Of a DNA stretch of 5,149 nt, positions 1 through 4,993 are shown one piece after another. The position numbers were made by a program, and so were the translations under genes. Each line of letters starts with the position of its first letter. Within the stretch, counting starts at the first letter, position 1. The notes below the pieces were generated by a model that saw nothing but the letters and a program-made list of their open reading frames with translations, was not told the DNA's origin and made no database searches. Source of the stretch: Eubacterium sp. (GTDB lineage: Bacteria > Bacillota > Clostridia > Peptostreptococcales > Anaerovoracaceae); contig JAFOKI010000053.1 of NCBI GenBank assembly GCA_017419895.1, forward strand, positions 1-5,149. The letters run 5' to 3'.

Positions 1-1
1 C

Positions 2-370
2 ACCCATCTTTCCGTGGAGGAAGCCAAGATTTTCGTGCCCGCTGCGGGGCAGCAGCAATTCTGCATCAGTTCCATCGTGGTGGACCGGGACAGCAACCTC
101 TACTACAAGAACGACAGCGGCTATGTGTTCGCGTTCGGACGCAGGACTTTCACACTCAAGAAGACGAGCATCACGCTCAAGCGCGGCAAGTCATACAAAG
201 TCGCAGTAAAATCAATGAAGCCGAAAGTCACGGTCAAGTACAAGAGCAAGAACAAGAAGATAGCGACGGTCAGCAAGAAGGGCGTCATCAAGGCGAAAAA
301 GAAGGGCAAAACGGTGATATCCGCGACCGCGAACGGTATCACGCGCAAGATCACCGTTAAAGTCAAATAG
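2..370 (+). CDS. C-terminal end of a secreted beta-propeller-like / Big_2 Ig-domain surface protein (partial at left edge)
   Basis: The reading frame is open to the left edge, so this is the 3' end of a longer gene; the GTG at 14 is an in-frame valine codon, not a convincing start. About 122 codons are visible, ending in TAG. The first part contains SSIVVDRDSNLYYKNDSGY followed by VFAFG, which resembles the last blade of a PQQ-like beta-propeller (compare 'SSP.V..DG.lY..s.dG.lyA'). The last ~70 residues look like a bacterial Ig-like group 2 (Big_2) domain: TSITLKRGKSYKV, then KKIATVSKKGVIKAKKKGKT, then a final ITVKVK strand. By my count 23 of ~71 residues are lysine, so the domain is very basic. 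There is no LPXTG or SLH anchor. It was probably secreted, but its signal peptide lies outside the window. Function unknown; a wall-associated binding or adhesion role is inference. The same orientation and similar lysine-rich C-terminus as the next gene suggest a related surface locus. Confidence 0.8.
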   Translation, partial: THLSVEEAKIFVPAAGQQQFCISSIVVDRDSNLYYKNDSGYVFAFGRRTFTLKKTSITLKRGKSYKVAVKSMKPKVTVKYKSKNKKIATVSKKGVIKAKKKGKTVISATANGITRKITVKVK

Positions 371-374
371 TTAA

Positions 375-420
375 TGTTATGGTATTGGGACATGTGTGTA
401 CATGGACAAATGCCATAATA
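375..420 (+). other. 46-nt imperfect inverted repeat / hairpin between two surface-protein genes
   Basis: Bases 375-386 (TGTTATGGTATT) pair with 409-420 (AATGCCATAATA) over 12 positions with two G-T wobbles. After a short purine-rich internal mismatch (387-390 against 405-408), 391-395 (CATGT) pairs perfectly with 400-404 (ACATG) around the loop GTGT. No T-tract follows on either strand, so it does not read as an intrinsic terminator. Its right arm overlaps a possible extended -10 element. It may be an operator-like dyad, an mRNA leader or processing structure, or a remnant repeat; the sequence alone does not decide. Confidence 0.6.
411..419 (+). promoter_or_regulatory. Possible extended -10 promoter for the DUF4430/Fn3 operon
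   Basis: TGCCATAAT fits an extended -10 (TG-N-TATAAT with one mismatch). No good -35 hexamer lies 16-18 bp upstream; the best TTG-containing match (TTGGGA, 385-390) is too far away. If used, transcription would start near 426, leaving a leader of about 50 nt that holds the hairpin at 435-453 and the ribosome-binding site. The element sits inside the right arm of the 375-420 inverted repeat. Weak call. Confidence 0.3.
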
Positions 421-434
421 GAAATATTCAACAG

Positions 435-453
435 TGCCGGTGATTTTCCGGCG
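435..453 (+). other. Small GC-rich hairpin directly upstream of the ribosome-binding site
   Basis: GCCGG (436-440) pairs with CCGGC (448-452) around a 7-nt loop TGATTTT, with a T-G wobble closing at 435/453. It ends 4 nt before AGGAGGT (458-464), the Shine-Dalgarno sequence of the gene starting at 474. It could tune translation initiation or protect the leader. It is too small to be a known riboswitch by itself. Confidence 0.45.
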
Positions 454-473
454 AGATAGGAGGTTTACTTAAG

Positions 474-1829
474 ATGAGAAGTAAAAGTATTGCGCGTGTT
501 CGAAGCACGCTGGTAATCATCCTGGCAGCGATCTTTTTCATGGGTTGTGCGGTGGTTATGACCTATGCGGCTGGAACCAGTTCAGACAAGGTTACTGTGA
601 CGTTAAGCGCCGGAGACTCGGATCAGTATTATGTGGTATCCGAAAACGTGGAAGCAACAGGTGATCTTGCTGAGACATATTTCCCTGCGATAGCGGGATA
701 TGAACCGGAAGGCGTATCCTGGTTTGATGTGCTGGTGGCATATCATATTTCAAAATATGGCAAGGCAAATGTGACTGCAAAACTGGGTTTAGAAGATTAT
801 TCTTATGCAGCAATTACAAAGGCTTTTGGCGTCGACAGCTCTGCGGTTATGACAATTACCAATGGAGCATATACCAATGCTGCCAATGAAGCGGTAAAAG
901 ACGGAGATAAACTGTATTTGGGATTCTATAAAGATACTTCCGGCTGGAGCGATTTTTACGGGGCTTTTGTAAAAGACGAATATACTGCTAAAGCAGGTGA
1001 AGCTCTTGATCTGGCGGTGACAGCGAACTCTTACGGGTCTGAGGTTGTTCCTTCAGCAGTAACAGTTTGTACTCTTGATCAGGAGACAGGAGCAAAAACT
1101 GAACTCGCTACCACATATAAGGACGGCATAGCAACTGTCACATTTGAAACTGCGGGCATATACTATGTGGTTCCTTCAGGTGAAAGTACATATTCCAGCT
1201 GGTCCGGAGAGGTGACCGGCGTTATTAGCGGCGATGTTTCAATGGTTACTGTAACGGCAGAAGAAGATATTTCTCCGGCTCCTTTAATGGTCACGGGACT
1301 CGAGAGCGTCAGAGTAAAAGGCAAGACCATGAAAATCAAGTTCGACAAGCTCGACGGAGCGAAAGATTATATGGTCGAATACAAAGCTGCGGGCAAGAAA
1401 AAATGGACTTCTGCCATGACAAAGGGCAAAACGACTTACACGATCAAGAAGCTCAAGAGCAGTTCGATGATAGAAGTAAGAGTCAGCGCGGTCGTAGTTG
1501 ACGCGAACGGAGCCGTCGTGAAGACCGACTATTCCAAAGTTGCCCGCATGTATGTCAAAGCGGTCAAGGGTTCGGCAAAGGCCATCAAGAAAGGGTTCAC
1601 CGTTAAGCTGACAAAGGACAAGAAGGCCGCTTCATACGATCTTCAGTATTCGCTCAAGAAAGATTTCTCCAACGCAAAGAAGAAAACTCTCAAGAAGAGC
1701 AAGACCAAATTGACGGTGAAAAAGCTCAAATCCGGAAAAACATATTATGTACGCTGGCGTCCGGTCGCAAAGAAGGGCGGCAAGAAATACTATGGCGTCT
1801 GGAAAACAGCTAAGGTTAAAGTGAAATAA
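474..1829 (+). CDS. Secreted DUF4430-like protein with two lysine-rich fibronectin type III-like domains
   Basis: 451 residues. The ATG follows AGGAGGT (458-464) at 9 nt, a strong start. Residues 1-33 form a signal peptide: a basic n-region (MRSKSIARVR), a hydrophobic core (TLVIILAAIFFMGCAVVMT), and probable cleavage after YAA. Residues ~41-165 look like the DUF4430-type domain of clostridial surface proteins: WFDVLVAYHISKYG at 83-96, AITKAFGVDSSA, then DGDKLYLGFYKDTSGWSDFY at 143-162. Residues ~168-268 read as a beta-sandwich linker (YTAKAGEALDLAV to VSMVTVTAEE). Residues ~273-362 and ~363-451 resemble two Fn3 domains (YMVEYKAAGKKKW, YTIKKLKSSSMIEVRVSA; YDLQYSLKKDFS, LTVKKLKSGKTYYVRWRPV). 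About 47 lysines fall in the last ~175 residues, and there is no LPXTG or SLH anchor. DUF4430 (PF14478) is related to the C-terminal domain of transcobalamin; ligand binding here is inference. Codon choice shifts near residue 273. The next gene starts 3 bp after its TAA, so they are likely co-transcribed. Confidence 0.88.
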   Translation: MRSKSIARVRSTLVIILAAIFFMGCAVVMTYAAGTSSDKVTVTLSAGDSDQYYVVSENVEATGDLAETYFPAIAGYEPEGVSWFDVLVAYHISKYGKANVTAKLGLEDYSYAAITKAFGVDSSAVMTITNGAYTNAANEAVKDGDKLYLGFYKDTSGWSDFYGAFVKDEYTAKAGEALDLAVTANSYGSEVVPSAVTVCTLDQETGAKTELATTYKDGIATVTFETAGIYYVVPSGESTYSSWSGEVTGVISGDVSMVTVTAEEDISPAPLMVTGLESVRVKGKTMKIKFDKLDGAKDYMVEYKAAGKKKWTSAMTKGKTTYTIKKLKSSSMIEVRVSAVVVDANGAVVKTDYSKVARMYVKAVKGSAKAIKKGFTVKLTKDKKAASYDLQYSLKKDFSNAKKKTLKKSKTKLTVKKLKSGKTYYVRWRPVAKKGGKKYYGVWKTAKVKVK

Positions 1830-1832
1830 TCC

Positions 1833-2369
1833 ATGTCTGAAGACAACCCACTTCTTGAACAGCTGAAGAAACGTAAGCGCAGACGGATCACAGTATCCGT
1901 CTGCGCTGTCCTGATGCTCGCGGTGATACTCGCGGGTCCGGTTTTGAGCGCGCTGAAAACCGCTTCTGGAGAAAAGGCCGGTACTGTCACGGTTGAGATC
2001 AGATACGACGGCCTGGCTGCGCATCCCGAGAAGCTCGGGGATCCTGCGCTTCGTGACGCGTTAAGCGACAGCGGCGTGATGCTTGGGCGGACTGAATTTG
2101 ACTTCACGAACAGGCAGACTGTGCTGGACGCGCTTGAGGGTGTGTTGACTGAAGCCGGGATCAGATATGAGACCAAGGCATCCGGATTGACTTCGGTCTA
2201 TGTTAAAGGAATCGGTGATCTCTACGAGAGAGACGCAGGAAGAAAAAGCGGCTGGGTATATACAGTAAACGGCCGAAGCGCTGACAAAAGCGCGTCAGAT
2301 TACAAATTGTCAGACGGTGATGTGATAGTTTGGTACTTCACTTATGACTATGATGAGGATAAAATCTGA
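1833..2369 (+). CDS. Membrane-anchored DUF4430 (transcobalamin-like C-terminal) domain protein
   Basis: 178 residues. Residues 1-18 are cytoplasmic and end in a dense basic stretch (KKRKRRR). Residues 19-41 (ITVSVCAVLMLAVILAGPVLSAL) form one hydrophobic segment, either a signal anchor or an uncleaved signal. The remainder is a DUF4430 domain: GTVTVEIRYDG at 50-60, TVLDALEGVLTEAGI at 96-110, then the family's most recognisable part, SGWVYTVNGRSAD at 139-151 and SDYKLSDGDVIVWYFT at 155-170. This W-x-Y-x-V-N-G ... S-x-Y-x-L-x-D-G-D pattern is the usual DUF4430 signature, so the family call is firm. The biochemical role is not established; the relationship to the transcobalamin/intrinsic-factor beta domain makes binding of a corrinoid or other small ligand outside the membrane a reasonable guess. 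No clear Shine-Dalgarno precedes the ATG; the 3-bp gap from the upstream stop suggests translational coupling. A hairpin terminator follows. Confidence 0.88.
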   Translation: MSEDNPLLEQLKKRKRRRITVSVCAVLMLAVILAGPVLSALKTASGEKAGTVTVEIRYDGLAAHPEKLGDPALRDALSDSGVMLGRTEFDFTNRQTVLDALEGVLTEAGIRYETKASGLTSVYVKGIGDLYERDAGRKSGWVYTVNGRSADKSASDYKLSDGDVIVWYFTYDYDEDKI

Positions 2370-2381
2370 ACCAAACAAAAA

Positions 2382-2413
2382 GGCTGCATCGTGTTCGATG
2401 CAGCCTGTTTTTT
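2382..2413 (+). terminator. Rho-independent terminator, apparently bidirectional between convergent operons
   Basis: GGCTGCATCG (2382-2391) pairs perfectly with CGATGCAGCC (2396-2405) around the loop TGTT, and is followed by TGTTTTTT (2406-2413). Read on the minus strand, the same 10-bp stem is followed by TTTTTGTTTGG (complement of 2371-2381), which also suits termination. It lies 12 nt after the DUF4430 gene stop and about 25 nt beyond the histidine-kinase stop, so it can end both transcripts. Confidence 0.92.
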
Positions 2414-2437
2414 GTATGATTGCCTCAGACGCTGATT

Positions 2438-3607
2438 TCAAAGCTTTGCCGGATCCTGGGGGCTTTGTGACACCTGTGGATCCTGAGGCGCTGCGTTAGG
2501 CTGGACCTGCGGGCGGCCGGTGTTTCTCGGCATCTTCACGAGCGGGAGTTCAAACCAGAACGTGCTGCCCTTTCCGACGGCTGTCTTGACGTCAAATTCG
2601 GCGCGGTGGAGGTTCAGTATCTCCTTGACAATGGAGAGACCCAGACCTGTTCCTTCCGTTTCACGGACGTGATGAGTGCTGGATTTATAGTACTTATCCC
2701 AAATGTGCGGAACTTCATCGGGCGCGATGCCCATACCGTGGTCAGTGACAGAAAAGCGGACTTTTCGGCCGGACTTCTTGAGTGAGACTATTATTTTTTT
2801 GTCCTCACCGCAGTATTTCACAGCGTTTGTCATGAGGTTGTTAATGACCTGCTTGATTTTGGCTTCGTCGGCGTTAACGGGAAGCGGGCCTTTCGAACTT
2901 GTGAATTCGATATCGTAGCCCTCCTGCTCAGACAGTATGTTATATGACGAAAGTACATTTTCTGTAGCCTCAAGAAGGTCGAACGGCGCGGCGAAAATGA
3001 CCATGCGCTTGGACTGCATGCGCGAAAGATTGAGCATGTCGTTGACCAGGACGTTGAGACGGTCAGCCTCATCGATGATCACGTTTAGGTGTGTCTCGCG
3101 CTTCACCGGATCGTTTCCGGAGATATCCCGGATCATTTCCGCATATGATTTGATCATCGTGAGCGGGGTCCTGAGGTCATGTGAAACGTTAGAGATAAGG
3201 TCGCGCTGGTATTCGCCAGTCTTCTGCATCTCGCTTTCCGCAAGGGACAGGGTGGCGGCAAGGTTCTTGATCTCGGTGTAATTCCCGCCGTGGAATTTAA
3301 CGCTGTAGTCGCCCTTTGCCATCTCGGCGGCAGCCTTTGTTATGTTCTCTATAGGCCTGCTGATCCTGTATGAAATGTACGCGGCGATCATGAACGCCAG
3401 CATGAGCGCGATGATCGTGATGTAGATAAGCTGTACCCGGAGTATGGAAATCGTGGATTTTACGGGGTACAGAGGCGCGAAAATAAACATCAGAAGCGTC
3501 ATGTCGTCCCGTGTCATGTGTGTCGCGAATTCGAGTGTGCGCTGTTCACCGCGGCTTCCGACGATACGCGTGACACTTCCGAGTTCGCTGCCCGCGAGTT
3601 CATCCAT
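2438..3607 (-). CDS. Sensor histidine kinase, catalytic part (HAMP-HisKA-HATPase_c), downstream of an in-frame stop
   Basis: 389 codons from the first ATG after an internal TAA. This is the 3' portion of a kinase gene whose natural start is at 3973. Residues below are numbered in this piece. The end of the extracytoplasmic sensor is at 1-55; a membrane segment (VQLIYITIIALMLAFMIAAY) at 58-77; HAMP (YRISRPIENITKAAAEMAKG) at 80-99; the HisKA H-box NVSHDLRTPLTMI at 140-152 with phospho-acceptor His143; the N-box INNLMTNAVKY at 255-265; the G1 box VTDHGMGI at 287-294; WDKYYK; and the G2 box GTGLGLSIVKEI at 319-330. All catalytic motifs are intact. A proline/glutamine-rich tail (356-389) repeats PQDP. 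It would autophosphorylate and pass phosphate to the adjacent regulator. The frame continues upstream of the ATG to the TAA at 3641, and only a weak ribosome-binding site (GAAGG) precedes it. If restart occurs, the product would have only one membrane segment. The stimulus is unknown. Confidence 0.85.
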   Translation of the reverse strand: MDELAGSELGSVTRIVGSRGEQRTLEFATHMTRDDMTLLMFIFAPLYPVKSTISILRVQLIYITIIALMLAFMIAAYISYRISRPIENITKAAAEMAKGDYSVKFHGGNYTEIKNLAATLSLAESEMQKTGEYQRDLISNVSHDLRTPLTMIKSYAEMIRDISGNDPVKRETHLNVIIDEADRLNVLVNDMLNLSRMQSKRMVIFAAPFDLLEATENVLSSYNILSEQEGYDIEFTSSKGPLPVNADEAKIKQVINNLMTNAVKYCGEDKKIIVSLKKSGRKVRFSVTDHGMGIAPDEVPHIWDKYYKSSTHHVRETEGTGLGLSIVKEILNLHRAEFDVKTAVGKGSTFWFELPLVKMPRNTGRPQVQPNAAPQDPQVSQSPQDPAKL

Positions 3608-3640
3608 CAGGTTCTGGATCTCGCCTTCGAAACGCCCCCG

Positions 3641-3643
3641 TTA
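3641..3643 (-). other. In-frame TAA that splits the histidine kinase gene (codon 111)
   Basis: On the minus strand the codons read GAT GAC ACT TAC TAT TAA CGG GGG CGT TTC GAA GGC GAG ATC CAG. Both sides are in one frame, and the 11 codons between the TAA and the internal ATG encode sensible sequence (RGRFEGEIQNL), so one substitution (for example from GAA, CAA or AAA) explains it. A double indel (one T lost, one G gained in the run of five G) would give TYYNGGRFEGE and is possible but needs two changes. Full kinase length without the stop would be 511 residues, normal for this class. Sequencing error, true pseudogene or a nonsense allele cannot be separated here. Confidence 0.85.
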
Positions 3644-3973
3644 ATAGTAAGTGTCATCGATCAGATTTCCGTTCATGTCCATAACGGGGAAACCGTTTTC
3701 ATCGCGTATGAAAATATTCAAGTCGTTGTTCTTCGACTCGCTTCTGATGGTCTCTCTGAGTTCCTGGGCGCTGCCGTTTTCCGCCTGGAACGCCATGCGG
3801 ATTTTTCCCGCAATGGCGCTGGTCTCCACCTGCTTCATCGATTCGTATCTGTTGTTCAGGAACCATGCCTGAAGCACCCAGATAAGGATCACGATCACTA
3901 CAGCGAATAGTGTAAAGTATGCCCAGATCCTGAAGTTTATACTGTTGTGGTCAAATCTGCGTCGTTCGTTCAT
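3641..3973 (-). CDS. Sensor histidine kinase, N-terminal part (TM1 and start of sensor domain), ended by a premature TAA
   Basis: 110 codons plus TAA. I chose the ATG at 3973 because it overlaps the response-regulator TGA as ATGA, the normal arrangement for translational coupling; a GTG at 3982 is in frame but less likely. AGGA sits immediately before the ATG, too close to be a normal Shine-Dalgarno. The sequence begins with a basic cytoplasmic stub (MNERRRFDHNS), followed by a membrane segment at about 16-37 (IWAYFTLFAVVIVILIWVLQAW). The extracytoplasmic region starts with NNRYESMKQVETSAIAGKI and ends NGFPVMDMNGNLIDDTYY. The last part (LNIFIRDENGFPVMD) looks like a small sensor fold cut in the middle. 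It is in the same frame as the catalytic part at 2438-3607, with 11 codons between the TAA and the internal ATG. On its own it has no catalytic domain, so it is best read as one half of a broken gene. Confidence 0.75.
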   Translation of the reverse strand: MNERRRFDHNSINFRIWAYFTLFAVVIVILIWVLQAWFLNNRYESMKQVETSAIAGKIRMAFQAENGSAQELRETIRSESKNNDLNIFIRDENGFPVMDMNGNLIDDTYY

Positions 3974-4647
3974 TCCTCGCACTCGAATTTATAGCCTACG
4001 CCGCGGAGCGTAACGATGAAATCGCGGTACGGTCCGAGCGCGTTCCTGAGGTTCTTGATGTGCGTGTCGATCGTGCGGTCGTCACCGAAGAAATCGTATC
4101 CCCAGATATCCTGGAGCAGTTTGTCTCTCGAGAGCGCGATGTCTTTGTTCTCGATAAGGTAGAAGAGCAGCTCATATTCTTTCGGAGTAAGCTCGATCCT
4201 CTTGCCGTCTACCGATACGGTGCGGGCTGGGATATTGATCTCAAGGCCTTTGAAATTCATGATGTCGGTGCGCGTCTTCTGCGACGAATTTTTACGCGTC
4301 AGTACGGCATTGACTCTGGCCATGAGCTCTTTCGGGCTGAACGGTTTGACGATGTAGTCGTCGATACCGAGCTCGAAACCGAAGAGCTTGTCGTATTCCT
4401 CGCCGCGTGCTGAAAGCATGATGATAGGAATGTCCTTGAATTTGCGGATCTCCTTGCATGTCGAGAATCCGTCAAGCTTGGGCATCATGATATCGAGGAT
4501 TATCAGGTCGTAGTCGTTCAGCTTACAAAGTCCGATCGCGCTCATCCCGTCCTCGGCTTCTTCGACTTCATAGCCGTTGAACTCAGCGTACTCTCTTATG
4601 ACCTCGCGGATTTTAGGTTCGTCGTCAACAACAAGTAATTTGTACAT
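3970..4647 (-). CDS. OmpR/PhoB-family two-component response regulator
   Basis: 225 residues, the usual length for the family. Receiver domain 1-118: acidic pair Asp8-Asp9, phospho-acceptor Asp52 in LIILDIMMPKLDG, Ser79 in the IIMLSARG switch position, and Lys101 in YIVKPFSPKEL. DNA-binding winged helix ~130-225: LTPKEYELLFYLIENKD, SRDKLLQDIWGYDFFGDDRT, IDTHIKNLRNALG and RGVGYKFE, the standard recognition-helix and wing region. No key residue is missing. The ATG is preceded by AAGGGGA (minus strand, 4652-4658) at 4-5 nt. Its TGA overlaps the kinase ATG, so the pair forms one operon with the regulator first. The kinase partner is interrupted, which would leave the regulator without its normal phosphate donor unless the kinase is read through or restarted. 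Regulated genes are unknown; phased repeats in its own upstream region suggest autoregulation. The closest family style is Firmicutes PhoP/ResD/WalR-like, but I cannot assign a symbol. Confidence 0.95.
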   Translation of the reverse strand: MYKLLVVDDEPKIREVIREYAEFNGYEVEEAEDGMSAIGLCKLNDYDLIILDIMMPKLDGFSTCKEIRKFKDIPIIMLSARGEEYDKLFGFELGIDDYIVKPFSPKELMARVNAVLTRKNSSQKTRTDIMNFKGLEINIPARTVSVDGKRIELTPKEYELLFYLIENKDIALSRDKLLQDIWGYDFFGDDRTIDTHIKNLRNALGPYRDFIVTLRGVGYKFECEE

Positions 4648-4741
4648 AAATTCCCCTTTCGCGCCACTGGGGCGTTATCCGGTTTTTGCTGCTGCCGGAG
4701 GTCATGCGGCTATTCGTCGCGGAACACTCCAACTATATAAT

Positions 4742-4770
4742 ATTATCACATCCGGGCATTAATATAAAGT
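4742..4770 (-). promoter_or_regulatory. Possible promoter of the response regulator-kinase operon
   Basis: On the minus strand, TGTGATAAT (4750-4742) fits an extended -10 (TG-N-GATAAT). The hexamer 17 bp upstream is ACTTTA (4770-4765), a poor -35. Transcription would begin near 4735, giving a leader of roughly 88 nt. A weak -35 with repeats just upstream is what an activator-dependent PhoB-type promoter looks like, but this is a weak call; TATATT (4764-4759) is an alternative -10. Confidence 0.35.
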
Positions 4771-4777
4771 GTCGGGG

Positions 4778-4821
4778 AATTGTTGAAGTTGTCACGGATA
4801 ATTGAAGATGTTGTGATGACT
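4778..4821. promoter_or_regulatory. 22-bp-period direct repeats, candidate binding site for an OmpR-family regulator
   Basis: Bases 4778-4795 (AATTGTTGAAGTTGTCAC) and 4800-4817 (AATTGAAGATGTTGTGAT) match at 13 of 18 positions with an offset of exactly 22 bp, two helical turns. Each copy contains TTGTSAY at its right end (TTGTCAC, TTGTGAT). Direct repeats spaced by about 11 or 22 bp are the normal target layout for PhoB/OmpR-family regulators. The block lies between the divergent promoters, directly upstream of the weak -35 for the regulator operon. Function is inference. Confidence 0.35.
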
Positions 4822-4836
4822 GAGCCATTCCTTAAC

Positions 4837-4865
4837 TTGACTGAATACCCCGGCGGCATTATACT
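4837..4865 (+). promoter_or_regulatory. Strong sigma-A-type promoter for the rightward membrane-protein gene
   Basis: TTGACT (4837-4842), a 17-bp spacer, then TATACT (4860-4865): five of six consensus bases in each hexamer at optimal spacing. It points to the gene at 4994 and would give a leader of about 120 nt. A second possible -10 (TATTAT, 4886-4891) lies downstream. Confidence 0.65.
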
Positions 4866-4910
4866 TAATATGATATAGTTGCGTGTATTATACCCATTTT
4901 TACAAAGTTT

Positions 4911-4939
4911 TGCCGCCGCGCGGCACTGCTGCGCAGCGG
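4911..4939 (+). other. Two adjacent GC-rich hairpins in the leader of the rightward gene
   Basis: TGCCGC (4911-4916) pairs with GCGGCA (4920-4925) around CGC. Directly next to it, the perfect 10-bp palindrome GCTGCGCAGC (4928-4937) extends outward with a T-G and a C-G pair to 4926-4939. The surrounding leader is AT-rich, so these stand out. There is no following T-run, so they are not a terminator. They may be a leader structure or a protein-binding dyad. Confidence 0.4.
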
Positions 4940-4993
4940 GTAGGCGCATCATATATCGAGAAAGATAAGCGAGAAGGGAGGTGAGAAGAGATA

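Noticed and set aside
14..16. GTG at 14 as the start of a short Ig-domain gene
   Set aside because: The frame is open to the left edge and the sequence begins inside a propeller-like blade; no ribosome-binding site is visible before it.
431..464. Possible cobalamin riboswitch upstream of the DUF4430 gene (GGTGATTTTCCGGC resembles part of the B12 element)
   Set aside because: The rest of the conserved core (a GGGAA segment, the CCCGCCACTGT-like stretch and further paired regions) is absent, and the 103-bp gap is too short for the ~200-nt fold. The attractive link with transcobalamin-like domains is not enough.
474..560. Lipoprotein signal (FMGC at residues 22-25) on the secreted protein
   Set aside because: The residue at -3 is Phe rather than Leu/Val/Ile, -2 is Met, and the hydrophobic core continues past the cysteine to MTYAA, so an ordinary signal peptidase I site after YAA fits better.
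3641..3643. Stop-codon reassignment or programmed read-through of TAA
   Set aside because: TAA is the normal stop of the gene ending at 1829, and TAG and TGA are also used as stops here; there is no recognisable read-through signal after the codon.
3971..3982. GTG at 3982 as the kinase start
   Set aside because: It is in frame but only three codons upstream of an ATG that overlaps the regulator stop as ATGA, the usual coupled start.
2703..4413. Plus-strand frames opposite the kinase and regulator genes (e.g. 2937-3281, 3518-3910, 4060-4413)
   Set aside because: They are shadows of strongly supported minus-strand genes, with arginine/serine-rich random-looking products and no Shine-Dalgarno.
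4746..4952. 68-codon minus-strand reading frame in the divergent intergenic region
   Set aside because: No ribosome-binding site, no recognisable protein pattern, and it runs across two promoters and the hairpins.
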